This document shows positions 37,098 through 47,059 of a stretch of DNA of 64,000 nucleotides, piece by piece. Position 1 is the first letter of the stretch. The number at the start of each line of letters is the position of its first letter. The notes beneath the pieces are model-generated. The model did no database searches. It was not told where the DNA came from and was given only the letters and a program-made list of their open reading frames with translations. This DNA comes from Pseudomonas atagonensis (GTDB taxonomy: Bacteria; Pseudomonadota; Gammaproteobacteria; Pseudomonadales; Pseudomonadaceae). The stretch covers positions 1-64,000 of the forward strand of contig NZ_VXCA01000017.1 in NCBI RefSeq assembly GCF_011369485.1, given 5' to 3'. The position numbers and the translations under genes were made by a program.

Positions 37098-37562
37098 GTA
37101 ACAGCTCCTTTTATCGCAGCTAATACCCGGCCGTTGCCGACAATAAGGGTCGGCAATCAATGCACGGCAATGTCTGCTGTAGTTTTAAAAATCAGGAAGG
37201 CAGCGAAGGCTGTTGAAACGTTATGTGTGGATCGAGCGCGGTATCCCCGCAATACCTGGATTTCCCCCTTGAAGCCCGATGCTAGACGAGCGAAAGACTT
37301 TAGCAAAAGAACCAATAACACTTAGGTTAGATCGCACTTAGTGGCTGTTATCAGTCCAACACAAGTGTTGCTGAGCCAACAGCAAATCAAACTAACAATA
37401 ACTAACTGAAACTTCGGCTTACTGGCGAAAGTGGTGATCCGTCAACAGTGGTCGAGACTGCACCGGCCTCTTCACGAGCAAGCCCGCTGCCACATTGGAA
37501 TGCGATTAACCTGTGGGAGCGGGCTTGCTCGCGAAGGCGGTAGATCAGCCACTCTTTACTGT
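37098..37562. other. Intergenic region with REP pair
   Basis: These 465 bases lack a supported gene. The left half is AT-richer and should hold the promoter of the TonB receptor gene (minus strand). The right half holds an inverted REP pair (see 37469). I see no clear sigma-70 match that I would call. Confidence 0.6.
37469..37540. repeat. Inverted pair of Pseudomonas REP elements
   Basis: The right copy reads TGTGGGAGCGGGCTTGCTCG at 37512-37531. The left copy, TTCACGAGCAAGCCCGCTGC at 37471-37490, is its near complement. This is the well-known Pseudomonas REP type (BIME-like). No RAYT transposase is nearby. It lies after the end of the ribose-type ABC operon and may affect its 3' end stability. 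Confidence 0.9.
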
Positions 37563-38618
37563 TCAGTTGGCGACAGGAATCCACGGCGCCCGCGCTACAT
37601 TCGCCGTATCGCCAAACGCCGGGAGTTTCTGTGCCAGGTCGCGGACGTTCTTTACGTCAAGATCAAGCAACTGCTGGCGGGTGATGAGGGTCGGCGGCAC
37701 CAGCACCTTCTGGCCCGGATTTTCCCCCGCGATAAGCAGCGCCAGACTGCGCACACTGATCGCTCCGGCCACTTGCGGATTGACCGCCGCCGTGGCGGCC
37801 CAGGCGCTGTCCGGTTCTTTCATGATCTGGATATCCGCGGTGGAGATGTCGGCGCTGTAGATCTTCACCTTGCTCGCCAGCCCAGCCTCATCCACGGCGA
37901 TTTTCGCGCCTTTGGCGAACTCGTCGAACGGCGCGAAAATCACGCTGATCCCCGGATTGGCGCGCAGTACGGCACTGGCCTGATCGGCGACCGAATTGGC
38001 AATCGGCGGGTTGAGCGTGCCGAACCGTGCCTTCTCGATAATGCCCGGATTGGCTTTCTTCACCTGACTCCAGATCTCGTCACGGCGCTCCATCGGGGTG
38101 AAACCGCTGATGTAGACGTAACCGGCGTCGAAACGCGTGCCGTTGTCCTTGAGCGCTTGATCCAGCGCCAGACGTGCCAGCGCGTGGTGATCCTGTTCGA
38201 CTTGAGTCACTTGCGGGGTATTCAAATCAACGTCAAACGCGACCACTTTGATGCCCTTGGCGATGGCCCGGTCAATCGGCCCCTTGAGGGTTTCCGCCAG
38301 ACCGAGTTGCACGATGATCCCGTCCACGCCCAGATCAATCGCCTGATCGATCATCTCGCCCTGACTTGCCGCCTGCTGCCGCGCGTCGAACACCCGCAGA
38401 TTGGCGCCCAGCGCCTCGCTTTGCTGCTCTACACCGCGCAGATAAGCCTCAGGGAAATCCCCGGAAAACAGATACCCGACCAATGCGATCTGCACCTGTC
38501 CCTTGTCGAACGGCGCGGGTGCACCGGGCAAGGCCTTGGCCTGAACGTTCAGGGCCAGCGCCGAGAGCAAAGCGCCGGCGAGGCAATGACGGGCGAATTG
38601 CTTGATTGAACCGTGCAT
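37563..38618 (-). CDS. Ribose-type ABC transporter substrate-binding protein
   Basis: This 351-residue periplasmic binding protein of the RbsB/sugar type has a signal peptide ending NVQAKA. It has features such as IDLGVDGIIVQ and AFDVDLNTPQ. The ligand is unknown. It is the last gene of an operon headed by a dioxygenase and a methionine-type ABC importer, with AAGGA before the ATG. Confidence 0.9.
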   Translation of the reverse strand: MHGSIKQFARHCLAGALLSALALNVQAKALPGAPAPFDKGQVQIALVGYLFSGDFPEAYLRGVEQQSEALGANLRVFDARQQAASQGEMIDQAIDLGVDGIIVQLGLAETLKGPIDRAIAKGIKVVAFDVDLNTPQVTQVEQDHHALARLALDQALKDNGTRFDAGYVYISGFTPMERRDEIWSQVKKANPGIIEKARFGTLNPPIANSVADQASAVLRANPGISVIFAPFDEFAKGAKIAVDEAGLASKVKIYSADISTADIQIMKEPDSAWAATAAVNPQVAGAISVRSLALLIAGENPGQKVLVPPTLITRQQLLDLDVKNVRDLAQKLPAFGDTANVARAPWIPVAN

Positions 38619-38642
38619 ACAACTTCCTTGACTGATAGCGGC

Positions 38643-39668
38643 TCAGCGCGCCCGATGCGCGAGGCCGAAGGTGAACATCAGGGCCAGCACCAATACCAGT
38701 CCCTTGACGAAATCCTGTGCGTAATACGGCGCGTTGAGCATGGTCAGACCGTTGAGCAGCGCGGCCACCAGCAACGCCCCGATCAGCGTGCCGAACGCGT
38801 TGGGCTTCTTCGCGCCGAGCACGGCAAAACCGATCAGTGCCGCGCCCAATGCATCCAGCACCAGACCGTTACCCGAGCTGACATCGCCACGCCCCAGACG
38901 CGCCGCGAGCAACAAACCACCCAACGACGCCAGGAGCGACGAGAGCGCGTAAGCCAGCAGTTTGAAGCGCTGCACCGGCGCGCCGGCCAGTCGCGCAGCC
39001 TGCTCATTGCCGCCGATGGCGTAGAACAATCGACCGATGCGCGTGCGTTCGAGGAACAGCCACACCGCCACGGCCACCACCGCCGTAATCAACACCGGCG
39101 TCGGCACCACGTCCCACAACCGCCCGCGCCCCAAGGCCAGAAACGCGGCACTGAATGCGCCCTCGGTTTCATCGCCGTTGGGCAACGTCATGCCCACCGC
39201 AATCGAGCGCCCGCCCGTGGGGATCAACTGCACACCAATCACCAGGAACATGCTGCCCAGCGTCGCGAGGATGTCGGGCACCCGCAGTTTGACGATCAGC
39301 CAGCCGTTGAGCAGCCCGACCAGCGCGCCGCCGGCCAGGCTGATCAACACTGCCGGCAGCGCTCCCCAGCCGAGTACCACCATCACGTAACTGGCGATCA
39401 TCAGGCTCATCGCCGCCACCGCACCGATGGACAGGTCCAGCCCGCCCACCGCCATGGTCAGCGTCACGCCCAATGCCAGCAGCGCAACAATCGACACCGA
39501 CTGCAAAATGCTGAACAGGTTGCCGACGCGCAGAAACGCCGGTTCGGCAACACTGAAAAAAACCACGATCAGCGCCAGCAGCCACAGCAGGCCGTAGCGG
39601 ATCAACACTTGCAGCAAACGCTCGGCGGTGGCCGGTGCGCTCGCTGTCCATGAACTCGAATCAGGCAC
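38643..39668 (-). CDS. Ribose-type ABC transporter permease
   Basis: This inner-membrane permease of about 341 residues is of the RbsC family. It shows VTLTMAVGGLDLSIGAVAAMS and the EAA-like AARLAGAPVQRFKLLAYALS. It starts at GTG 39668 after AAGGAG, overlapping the end of the ATPase gene by eight bases. Confidence 0.9.
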   Translation of the reverse strand: MPDSSSWTASAPATAERLLQVLIRYGLLWLLALIVVFFSVAEPAFLRVGNLFSILQSVSIVALLALGVTLTMAVGGLDLSIGAVAAMSLMIASYVMVVLGWGALPAVLISLAGGALVGLLNGWLIVKLRVPDILATLGSMFLVIGVQLIPTGGRSIAVGMTLPNGDETEGAFSAAFLALGRGRLWDVVPTPVLITAVVAVAVWLFLERTRIGRLFYAIGGNEQAARLAGAPVQRFKLLAYALSSLLASLGGLLLAARLGRGDVSSGNGLVLDALGAALIGFAVLGAKKPNAFGTLIGALLVAALLNGLTMLNAPYYAQDFVKGLVLVLALMFTFGLAHRAR

Positions 39669-41217
39669 TCGCTCTGCTCCTTGGCGTAGTTTCAACAACG
39701 GAAGGGTCCAGCTCTGTTCCGGCGAGCGCCGCGACCAGAGTGGCGCGTTCGAGGCCGGCTCGCGGGTACTCGGCGACGACGGCGTGATCGCGCACCAGCA
39801 CGATCCGGTCGGCGATTTCCAGGGCTTCGTCGACATCGGCGCAGATCACCAGCGTCGCCCGGCCGTGGGCACTGTCACGCAGCAGTTGGCCAATCTCACG
39901 ACGAGCGCGGACGTCGACGCCCTGAAAGGGCTCGTCGAGGATCAACACCCGCCCTTCCCCGAGCAGCCAGCGCCCCAGCACGACTTTTTGCTGATTGCCA
40001 CCGGACAACGCGCTCATCGGCACATCGATACCTGTGGTCTTGATCCCCAGCGCCGCAACTTGCGCTTCGACGGCGGCCGCTTCGGCGCGATTGCGGATAA
40101 AACCGGCGCGGCTGAAGCGTTCGAGAAACGGCAGGGTCAGCGTGCGTCGCAACGAGAAGTCCGGCACCAGCGACTGACTGGCGCGATCTTCAGCGGCGAA
40201 GAACACACCGCTGCGAATCGCTTCACGCGGCGAGCCCGCGCGCCAGTCGCGACCTTGCAGTTGCACGCTACCCGCAGCCGCCGTACGCAGGCCAAACAGC
40301 ACTTCGGCAATCTCGCTTTTGCCCGCGCCGAGCAACCCGGTCAGCACCACCACTTCGTTTTCGTGCAAGGTCAGGTCGAAAGCCCTCGAGCGCGGCAAGA
40401 TTTGCAGCGCGCTCAGTTTCAACACCTCTCGCCCCGCCAATCGCGGGTTGTAGTGATGTTCCGCCAGCGCCTGCCCGAGCATCGCTCTTACCGCGTCAGG
40501 CAACTGCTGAGCGCTGAACGCTCCGGCCAGCCGTCCATCGCGCAACACCACGGCGCGGTCGGCCACCCGTTGCAGATCGCTCAAACGATGGGAAATGTAC
40601 AGAATCGCCACGCCACGGCCGCGCAAGGTATCGATCAACGCAAACAGGCGTTGCGCCTCGGCGTCCGACAAGGCTGCCGTCGGTTCATCGAGAATCAGCA
40701 AACGCGGTTGCAGGGCGAAGGCCCGGGCGAGCACCACCAATTGCCGTTCGGCCTGGCCCAGATGCTCGATCGGTTGCTCCAGCGGCAACGTCAGCCCCAG
40801 GCCTGCAGCAATGTTCGCCGCACGCTTCAGCAGGCGTTTGCGGTTGAGCCAGAAGTCGGCGTCGGGTTTGCACAGTTCATCGAGCAGCAGGTTTTCCGCC
40901 ACGCTCAATCCCGGCGCGATGCCCTCGTTGATCTGCTGATGCACCGCGACTATCCCGACGCGCCGCGCCGACAACGGCGAAGCAAAATTCCGCAGCTGAC
41001 CCTCAACCTGAATCTCGCCGGCATCAGCGGTCTGACTGCCGGCAAGAATCTTCACCAGCGTCGATTTCCCCGCGCCATTGGCGCCGAGCAGCGCCACCAC
41101 TTCGGCGGGATAAATCTCCAGATCGACCCGCTCCAGCGCGCGGTTCGAGCCGAACACTTTGCTCAGGCCACGCACACGAATCAGTGGCTCGCGGGCCACG
41201 GCGACAGGCGCACTCAT
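39661..41217 (-). CDS. Ribose-type ABC transporter ATPase (double ATPase domain)
   Basis: This 518-residue protein has two ATPase domains as in RbsA: Walker A LLGANGAGKST in the first and LTGLLGAGKSE in the second. There are ABC signatures (LGQAERQLVVLARAF; LSGGNQQKVVLGRWL). The second half is degenerate in its Walker A, as is normal for RbsA. Confidence 0.92.
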   Translation of the reverse strand: MSAPVAVAREPLIRVRGLSKVFGSNRALERVDLEIYPAEVVALLGANGAGKSTLVKILAGSQTADAGEIQVEGQLRNFASPLSARRVGIVAVHQQINEGIAPGLSVAENLLLDELCKPDADFWLNRKRLLKRAANIAAGLGLTLPLEQPIEHLGQAERQLVVLARAFALQPRLLILDEPTAALSDAEAQRLFALIDTLRGRGVAILYISHRLSDLQRVADRAVVLRDGRLAGAFSAQQLPDAVRAMLGQALAEHHYNPRLAGREVLKLSALQILPRSRAFDLTLHENEVVVLTGLLGAGKSEIAEVLFGLRTAAAGSVQLQGRDWRAGSPREAIRSGVFFAAEDRASQSLVPDFSLRRTLTLPFLERFSRAGFIRNRAEAAAVEAQVAALGIKTTGIDVPMSALSGGNQQKVVLGRWLLGEGRVLILDEPFQGVDVRARREIGQLLRDSAHGRATLVICADVDEALEIADRIVLVRDHAVVAEYPRAGLERATLVAALAGTELDPSVVETTPRSRASA

Positions 41218-41225
41218 AAAATTCC

Positions 41226-41897
41226 TTAACGTCGATGGGCCAGTGAACGCACCAGCCGGTCGCCCAGGCTTTGCACGCCCTGCACGAGGATGACCAGCAC
41301 CACCACGGTGGCGACCATCACTTCATTGTTGAAGCGCTGGTAGCCGTAACGGATCGCCAGATCACCGAGCCCGCCGCCACCGATGACGCCGGCCATCGAC
41401 GAGAAACCGATCAGCATCACCAGGGTCAGGGTGATCCCCGCGAGCAGCGCCGGTAGCGCTTCCGGCAGCAAGACTGTGAAGATCACATGGCGAATGTCGC
41501 CGCCCATGGCAAGGATCGCTTCGATCCGGCCCTTGTCGACTTCATCCAGAGCGTTTTCGACGATGCGCGCAAAGAACGGGAATGCACCAATGGTGATCGG
41601 CACCACCGCAGCGGTGCTGCCCAGCGTGGTGCCGACCACCAGCCGCGTCAGCGGAATCAGCGCGATCAGCATCACCACGAACGGCAATGAGCGGCCGAGA
41701 TTGACCAGACTGCTCAACAGCGCATTCAGCCGGCGCATCGGCAGCAATCCGTCGCGACGGCTGACAAACAGCAACACGCCGAGCGGCAAACCGATCAGCA
41801 ACGTGAACCAGCCGGCGAGCAAGACCATGTACAGGGTTTCCCCGGTGGCGTTGAACACCAGTTGCAGGATTTCATGCCAGTTGATCGTGCGATTCAT
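41226..41897 (-). CDS. Methionine-type ABC transporter permease (MetI-like)
   Basis: This permease of about 223 residues has the BPD_transp_1 EAA loop ([35 protein letters not shown], split). It is close to MetI. The start at 41897 overlaps the MetN stop by four bases. The stop lies eight bases before the ribose-type ATPase gene. Confidence 0.9.
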   Translation of the reverse strand: MNRTINWHEILQLVFNATGETLYMVLLAGWFTLLIGLPLGVLLFVSRRDGLLPMRRLNALLSSLVNLGRSLPFVVMLIALIPLTRLVVGTTLGSTAAVVPITIGAFPFFARIVENALDEVDKGRIEAILAMGGDIRHVIFTVLLPEALPALLAGITLTLVMLIGFSSMAGVIGGGGLGDLAIRYGYQRFNNEVMVATVVVLVILVQGVQSLGDRLVRSLAHRR

Positions 41898-42694
41898 GAT
41901 TGCGCCGCCCGTACCCCGTATTGCCGCAGAAAGCTCAGCCCTGGTGCGTCGTGGCCCAACGGTAATCCGCACGTGGGCCGCAGCGAACTGCCGAGCGTCG
42001 ATTGCGGATCCGCCAGCAGTTTCGGCACCGGCCCGGCCTCGACCAGGCGCCCGTTGGCCATCAACACGGCGTGATCGCAAATCGACTTGACCACGTCCAG
42101 CTCGTGGGTGATCAGGACGATGGTCAGGCCCAGTTGCCGGTTGATGTCGCGCAACAATTCGAGAATCGACGCTGTGGTTTCCGGGTCGAGGGCGCTGGTC
42201 GCTTCATCCGATAACAGGTACGCCGGCTCCGCCGCCAACGCTCGGGCGATGCCAACTCGCTGTTTCTGGCCGCCGGACAATTGCGAGGGAAAGGACTGCG
42301 CCTTGTCGCTCAGACCGACCAGCGCCAGCAGTTCGCGCACCCGCGTATGGCGCCATGGTTTGCCGACATTGGCGATCTCCAGCGGCACCGCGATGTTGTC
42401 GAAGACGTTGCGCGAATGCAGCAGGTTGAAGCCCTGAAAAATCATGCCGATGCGCTGACGTTGCTGGCGCAGTTCGCTGTCAGACAGCGTCATGAGGTCA
42501 ACGCCGTCGATCAGAATGCGCCCGCTGTCCGGTCGTTCGAGCAGATTGAGGCAGCGCAGCAGCGTCGATTTCCCCGCACCGCTGCGCCCGAGAATCCCGT
42601 AGACCGCGCCATCGGGGATGCTCAACGAAACCTGATCGAGTGCCGCCGACACGGCCGACGGATACGTCTTGCTCAACTGCTCGACGGCAATCAT
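41894..42694 (-). CDS. Methionine-type ABC transporter ATPase (MetN-like)
   Basis: This 266-residue ATPase has Walker [10 protein letters not shown], signature [15 protein letters not shown] and Walker [14 protein letters not shown]. It is MetN-like. The C-terminal NIL regulatory domain of canonical MetN (usually 340 residues) is absent, so methionine feedback is not expected. Coupled by ATGA overlaps on both sides. Confidence 0.92.
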   Translation of the reverse strand: MIAVEQLSKTYPSAVSAALDQVSLSIPDGAVYGILGRSGAGKSTLLRCLNLLERPDSGRILIDGVDLMTLSDSELRQQRQRIGMIFQGFNLLHSRNVFDNIAVPLEIANVGKPWRHTRVRELLALVGLSDKAQSFPSQLSGGQKQRVGIARALAAEPAYLLSDEATSALDPETTASILELLRDINRQLGLTIVLITHELDVVKSICDHAVLMANGRLVEAGPVPKLLADPQSTLGSSLRPTCGLPLGHDAPGLSFLRQYGVRAAQS

Positions 42695-43500
42695 GGTTTG
42701 CCGCCCGCGACCGGGATCACCGAGCCGGCAAAGTTGTCGGTGATGTATTTGGCCACCTGTGGGGAGGTCAGATCCCTGGCCAGTTGCGCGATCCGTGGAT
42801 CGTTCTCCAGTTTCGGCGTGGTCACCAGGATATTGGCGTAGGGATTGTGCTCGGCCTTCTCCAGCCCCAGCGCATCCCTGGCCGGCACCAGCCCGGCGTC
42901 CAGCGCGTAGTTGCCGTTGATCACCGCCAGATCGACATCGTCCAGCGAGCGCGGAATCTGTGGCGATTCGATCTCGAGAATCTTCAGCTGCCGGGGGTTT
43001 TCGGCGATGTCTTTGGGCGTGGCCTGATCCGCCGCCGGGTCGTTAAAACCGGGTTTGAGCTTGATCAGGCCGTTGTCCTGCAACAGGTACAGCGCTCGGC
43101 TCAGGTTGGTGACGTTGTTGGGCACGGCGACGGTGCCTTTTTGTGGCACGTCGGCGAAGCTTTTGTGTCGGCGCGAATAAATCCCCAGCGGCTCGATGTG
43201 CACGGTCGCCGCCACGGCGAGTTTTTCGCCGAGAGCCTGTTCCTGGGACTTCAGGTACGGCAGGTGCTGAAAGTAATTGGCATCGACGTCGCCGTGCACC
43301 AACAACTCGTTGGAGTTCACGCCGTTGGGGATTTCGATGACTTTGAGATTGAGCTGCGGATCGATTTTCTGGATATACGCGAGGATCTGCGCGTGGGGCA
43401 CCGGGTCGGCCGCCACGCGCAACGGCTCCAGCGCCTGAACCGAAAATGACGTCACCAGCGCGCCGAGGACGGCGAGGGTCAAACCTGCTTTTTTCAACAT
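42691..43500 (-). CDS. Methionine-type ABC substrate-binding protein (MetQ/NlpA-like)
   Basis: This 269-residue binding protein of the NlpA family has a signal peptide (ending VQALEP) and no lipobox Cys after it, so it is periplasmic rather than a lipoprotein. Features include [13 protein letters not shown] and [10 protein letters not shown]. It follows AAGGA. Ligand is uncertain; methionine or a related sulfur amino acid is likely. Confidence 0.9.
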   Translation of the reverse strand: MLKKAGLTLAVLGALVTSFSVQALEPLRVAADPVPHAQILAYIQKIDPQLNLKVIEIPNGVNSNELLVHGDVDANYFQHLPYLKSQEQALGEKLAVAATVHIEPLGIYSRRHKSFADVPQKGTVAVPNNVTNLSRALYLLQDNGLIKLKPGFNDPAADQATPKDIAENPRQLKILEIESPQIPRSLDDVDLAVINGNYALDAGLVPARDALGLEKAEHNPYANILVTTPKLENDPRIAQLARDLTSPQVAKYITDNFAGSVIPVAGGKP

Positions 43501-43527
43501 GGGCGAAGTCCTTGAGCGAGTGAGCAA

Positions 43528-44574
43528 TCAGGCGCTTTTGCGAACCGCAACCGGCGGCAGCAGCGCATCGGCATAAAAGCGCCGGGCGACATCGGGATGC
43601 GAGCGCAAACGGCCCTTGAGGTAGTTCCAGCCGACATCACGAAACAGCGGATTGAGCGGGTCACTCGCCGGCCCGCGCGCCTCGCGCAACAGCGCGGTCG
43701 GCAACGGATACAGCGGCACCACGGCGTCGAGTTGTGCACCGAGGAAGAACGCGACGGACAGGCGTTCGCTGCCCGCTGGCGGCGACACCACGCGGTGCAC
43801 CGTAGCGCGCAGGTAGCCATTGGTCGCGAGTTCCAGCAGCTCACCGATGTTCACCACCAAGGTGTTTTCCCGAGGCAATGCATCGATCCAGCGGCCCTCT
43901 TCCACCTCGACCTGCAATCCGGCCTGCTGGTCCTGCAGGAGAAAGCTCAGAAATCCGGAATCCTTGTGCGCGCCGACACCCTGATGGCTCGCCCCGGCGG
44001 ACTGGCCGGGATAGCGCATCAACTTGATGTGTTCATTGGGTTTGTCGCCATACAACTGATCGAAGGCGTCTGCCCGCAGTGCCAGCGCCTGGGCGAAGGC
44101 ACGCAACAGACGCAACGACATGCGCGTCATTGCCTGTTGCCATTCAAGCAGCAGCGGTTTGAGTTCCGGCAACGCCGCCGGCCATTGATTGGGACCTTGC
44201 AGGCGCGCCCAGATCGGGCTGTTCTGATCCAGCGTCAACGCCTCGCGCTCGGCGCCCAGATCAAACTGTTCGCGCAGATCCGGCTGCCCGCGAGTGATCT
44301 CCGAAGCCGCACGGTTGTAACCGCGAAAGTGCGGCGAATGGATCATACCGACGGCAGTTTTTTCACTGTCGGGCAAGGCAAAGAACTGCCGCGCATGATC
44401 CTGCACTTTTCGCAGCAAAGCGCTGTCGATGCCGTGGCCGGTGAGGTAAAAGAAGCCGACGTCGCGCGCGGCGTGGCGCAAGCTTTCGAGAAATTCGTAA
44501 CGCTGCGGCGCGGTGCCCTCGAACAAGGACAGGTCGAGGGTCGGTAATGCGGTGATGTCCAAGGTATGCGGCAT
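43528..44574 (-). CDS. Isopenicillin N synthase-like 2-oxoglutarate/Fe(II) oxygenase
   Basis: This 348-residue oxygenase has an N-terminal DIOX_N domain (LPTLDLSLFEG) and the double-stranded beta-helix with the metal/cosubstrate residues: H in GVGAHKDSGFLSF (HxD) and the later H in RATVHRVVSP with the RxS motif (SERLSVAF). It is the first gene of the ABC operon. The substrate may be what the two importers bring in. GGGAG precedes the ATG. Confidence 0.9.
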   Translation of the reverse strand: MPHTLDITALPTLDLSLFEGTAPQRYEFLESLRHAARDVGFFYLTGHGIDSALLRKVQDHARQFFALPDSEKTAVGMIHSPHFRGYNRAASEITRGQPDLREQFDLGAEREALTLDQNSPIWARLQGPNQWPAALPELKPLLLEWQQAMTRMSLRLLRAFAQALALRADAFDQLYGDKPNEHIKLMRYPGQSAGASHQGVGAHKDSGFLSFLLQDQQAGLQVEVEEGRWIDALPRENTLVVNIGELLELATNGYLRATVHRVVSPPAGSERLSVAFFLGAQLDAVVPLYPLPTALLREARGPASDPLNPLFRDVGWNYLKGRLRSHPDVARRFYADALLPPVAVRKSA

Positions 44575-44743
44575 GATTCACTCCCGTGTGAACCAAACCT
44601 GAAGAGCCCTGTGATCGATTCAGCGTGTGCCGTCATGGCAATCGGGAGGTCTGTCGGTTTGATGCGTTTGATTCGTCGTAGCCACAAAACTAAACGATCT
44701 TAAAAACACCGATCCAATATCTTTTTCGCATTACCTTAGGCAT

Positions 44744-44775
44744 AAAAAAGCCCGACTGATCAAGCCGGGCCTTTC
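44744..44775 (-). terminator. Rho-independent terminator of the hydrazine-type operon
   Basis: On the minus strand a stem, GCCCG with CGGGC (positions 44766-44770 and 44750-44754), is followed by TTTTTT. It lies 46 bases beyond the decarboxylase stop and is the clear end of the operon that begins at 57096. Confidence 0.85.
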
Positions 44776-44820
44776 GTTGCTGTTGACGCGATCAGTAACG
44801 GCCAGGAACTGCAAGGGCCG

Positions 44821-46224
44821 TTACAGCCCGGCGAGCAACTCATCGCAACGTTGCTGATCCAGGCGCGTGTTCATGATGCAGATGCGCATCACCGTTTCGC
44901 CTTGCCAGCTCGACGAAACCACCAGGGCAATGCCGTCGCTCAGGCAGCCCTGTGCCCAGGCATCGTAATCCCGCGCTTGCCAACCCTCGCGCCGGAACAG
45001 GATCACGCTCAACCCGGATGCCTGTATCAGTTGCAACCGTGGGTGACGGGTAATCCGTTCGCGCAGACAAGCACTCAGCTCAAGGATCCGCTCCAGGGTT
45101 TGCCGGTAGGCGGCGCTGCCATGCACCGCCAGCGAAAACCACAAGGGCACGCCCCGCGCGCGCCGTGACAGATGAAACGCGTAATGCATCGGGTTGCATT
45201 GCCGTGATTCATTGATCTGTTCCAGATAGGAAGCGTCCTGAGTAAAAGCGGCGGTCACCGCGCCCGGTTTGGCATACAGCAGCGCACAACAGTCATAGGG
45301 TACGAACAGGCCTTTGTGCGGATCGATGATCAGTGAGTCCGCCAGTTCGATGCCGGAAAATTTTTCCCGCACACCCGGCACACATAAAAACGCCCCGCCA
45401 TACGCCGCATCGACATGGAACCAGATGCCCTGCTGACGGGCGATCTGGCCGATCCCCAGCAGATCGTCGATGTGCCCCGCGTTGGTCGAACCGGCGACCG
45501 CCACCACCGCAACCACTTCGTCCAGACGCCCCTCGACCTGTAGCGCCGACAACGTGTGCGCCAATGCCGTTGCGGTCAAGCGCCCCAGGTCATCGGAGGC
45601 AACGATCACCACGTGCAGGTCGAGCAATCGGGCGCTGACGATGATTGAGGAATGCGCGCCCTCCGCTACCAGCAACAACCCGGCCCCCATGCCGCCCCTC
45701 TCGCGGTAGCGATGCCGCGCCGCCACCAGCGCGGAAAAATTGCCGGCAGTGCCACCACTGACGAAACATCCCATGGCCGCAGCGGGCAAACCGGCAAGAT
45801 CAGCCAACCAGCGCAAGGCCTGGTTCTCGGCCCAGATCAGGCCAGCCCCGCCGAGCCATCCGGAACCGATCATGCCACTGGCCGAGAGCAAGCCGTCCAT
45901 CAGCGCCGCAGCCGGGGTTGGTGAAGCACCGATGTAGGCCAGATAACCCGGGTGATCGGTGGGCACCCCTTGCTGGCTAAGCAGGCTGGCGTACAAATCG
46001 AGCGCCTGAGGCAGGCCAATGCCGGCTTCGCAGATCGACTGCCCCACAGCCCGCTCGGCCGCCAAGGTGATCTGTTCCGCTTCCTGCGGCGCGGCGAGCT
46101 TGCCGCGTGGCCGCGTCAAGGCCTGGCGCAGTGCGGCCAGCATGAGTTCGATATCTGCGGGGGCCATAGCGCCCTCGCCGATGCACGGTAGTTCAAGCGC
46201 AGTGCCTGACAATTGCAGAGTCAT
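44821..46224 (-). CDS. PLP-dependent group II amino acid decarboxylase
   Basis: This protein of about 467 residues has the group II decarboxylase features: HSSII, the D282 region FHVDAAYGG and the PLP lysine at about 304 in DPHKGLF. Substrates of this family include 2,4-diaminobutyrate, glutamate and aromatic amino acids. The start is uncertain: TTG at 46254 or ATG at 46224, the latter with AAGGA ten bases upstream. It is the last gene of the operon. It could decarboxylate a lysine-derived or hydrazino amino acid intermediate (inference). Confidence 0.88.
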   Translation of the reverse strand: MTLQLSGTALELPCIGEGAMAPADIELMLAALRQALTRPRGKLAAPQEAEQITLAAERAVGQSICEAGIGLPQALDLYASLLSQQGVPTDHPGYLAYIGASPTPAAALMDGLLSASGMIGSGWLGGAGLIWAENQALRWLADLAGLPAAAMGCFVSGGTAGNFSALVAARHRYRERGGMGAGLLLVAEGAHSSIIVSARLLDLHVVIVASDDLGRLTATALAHTLSALQVEGRLDEVVAVVAVAGSTNAGHIDDLLGIGQIARQQGIWFHVDAAYGGAFLCVPGVREKFSGIELADSLIIDPHKGLFVPYDCCALLYAKPGAVTAAFTQDASYLEQINESRQCNPMHYAFHLSRRARGVPLWFSLAVHGSAAYRQTLERILELSACLRERITRHPRLQLIQASGLSVILFRREGWQARDYDAWAQGCLSDGIALVVSSSWQGETVMRICIMNTRLDQQRCDELLAGL

Positions 46225-46246
46225 GGTGGTCACGTCCTTGTCTGTT

Positions 46247-47059
46247 TCAGGCAAATCGCGGGTAATGGCGCCGCACGATCGTGTAGTCGGCCTGACGGTA
46301 CTGCCGACATTCGAAGTCGGCGTGTCCGTTCAGGTATTCGGTCACTGTACTGCCGAGCGCACCGGCCGCTGCGACATGCTCAAGCGCCAGACGCACGCAC
46401 TCGCCAAAATCCGGGGTGGCATGCGGGCACAAGGTGATCACAGCGGTTCCAGTGAGCAGTGCATCAAACTCTTCGACCACGCAGTCATCGGCCACCAGAT
46501 AGAGCGCCCCGGGTTGCGCGCGGCGACGGATCTCGTCTGCCACCGCTACATGCGAGCCCATCAAGGCGCAGATTGCCCGGCCCTCCACTGGCGCCGTGAA
46601 AGCCGTCAGCTGCGCGCGCAAGGCGACGGCCAGTCGTTGCCCGTATGCCGATCCATCGGTCCAGAATTCCTCGATGCACAGCGAATGACGATTCAGATAA
46701 TCGGCCATGACCAGCACTTGGCGCTCTTCGCTGGCACACAAGCGGAAGGCGCCGACGGACTGGCACAGATCCGGGGCGGTGGCCGCCGGCAGTAACAGGG
46801 CCACGCCGGCGTCCTGATAAAGCCGGCCTGCTGCCCTGGCACACTCGCTGTTGAAATGGCCGATGACCACCTCGGCGCCGGCGTCCAGCAGACGTTGCGC
46901 CGCCTTGATCGCCACCGTCGGATCGGCAGCATCGTCCTCCCACAACAAGGGCAGCGCGCTACCGTGCGCGGCCCGGCGCAACCACTCGCCATAGGCCGCC
47001 CGCGGCCCGCTCAGTGGCCCGACGATACCGACCGGGCGCGCAGGTGTGACGCGGCGCAT
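46247..47059 (-). CDS. Periplasmic-binding-protein-like (type 1) protein without signal peptide
   Basis: This 270-residue protein resembles the receptor family of the branched-chain amino acid binding protein (GIVGPLSGPRAAYGEW, then GAEVVIGHFNSECARAAGRLYQDAGVALLLP-type, split). It has no signal peptide, so it should be cytoplasmic. Such soluble forms can act as ligand sensors like AmiC, or as folding partners. It starts directly on the stop of the cupin-MetRS gene. The role is unknown. Confidence 0.8.
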   Translation of the reverse strand: MRRVTPARPVGIVGPLSGPRAAYGEWLRRAAHGSALPLLWEDDAADPTVAIKAAQRLLDAGAEVVIGHFNSECARAAGRLYQDAGVALLLPAATAPDLCQSVGAFRLCASEERQVLVMADYLNRHSLCIEEFWTDGSAYGQRLAVALRAQLTAFTAPVEGRAICALMGSHVAVADEIRRRAQPGALYLVADDCVVEEFDALLTGTAVITLCPHATPDFGECVRLALEHVAAAGALGSTVTEYLNGHADFECRQYRQADYTIVRRHYPRFA

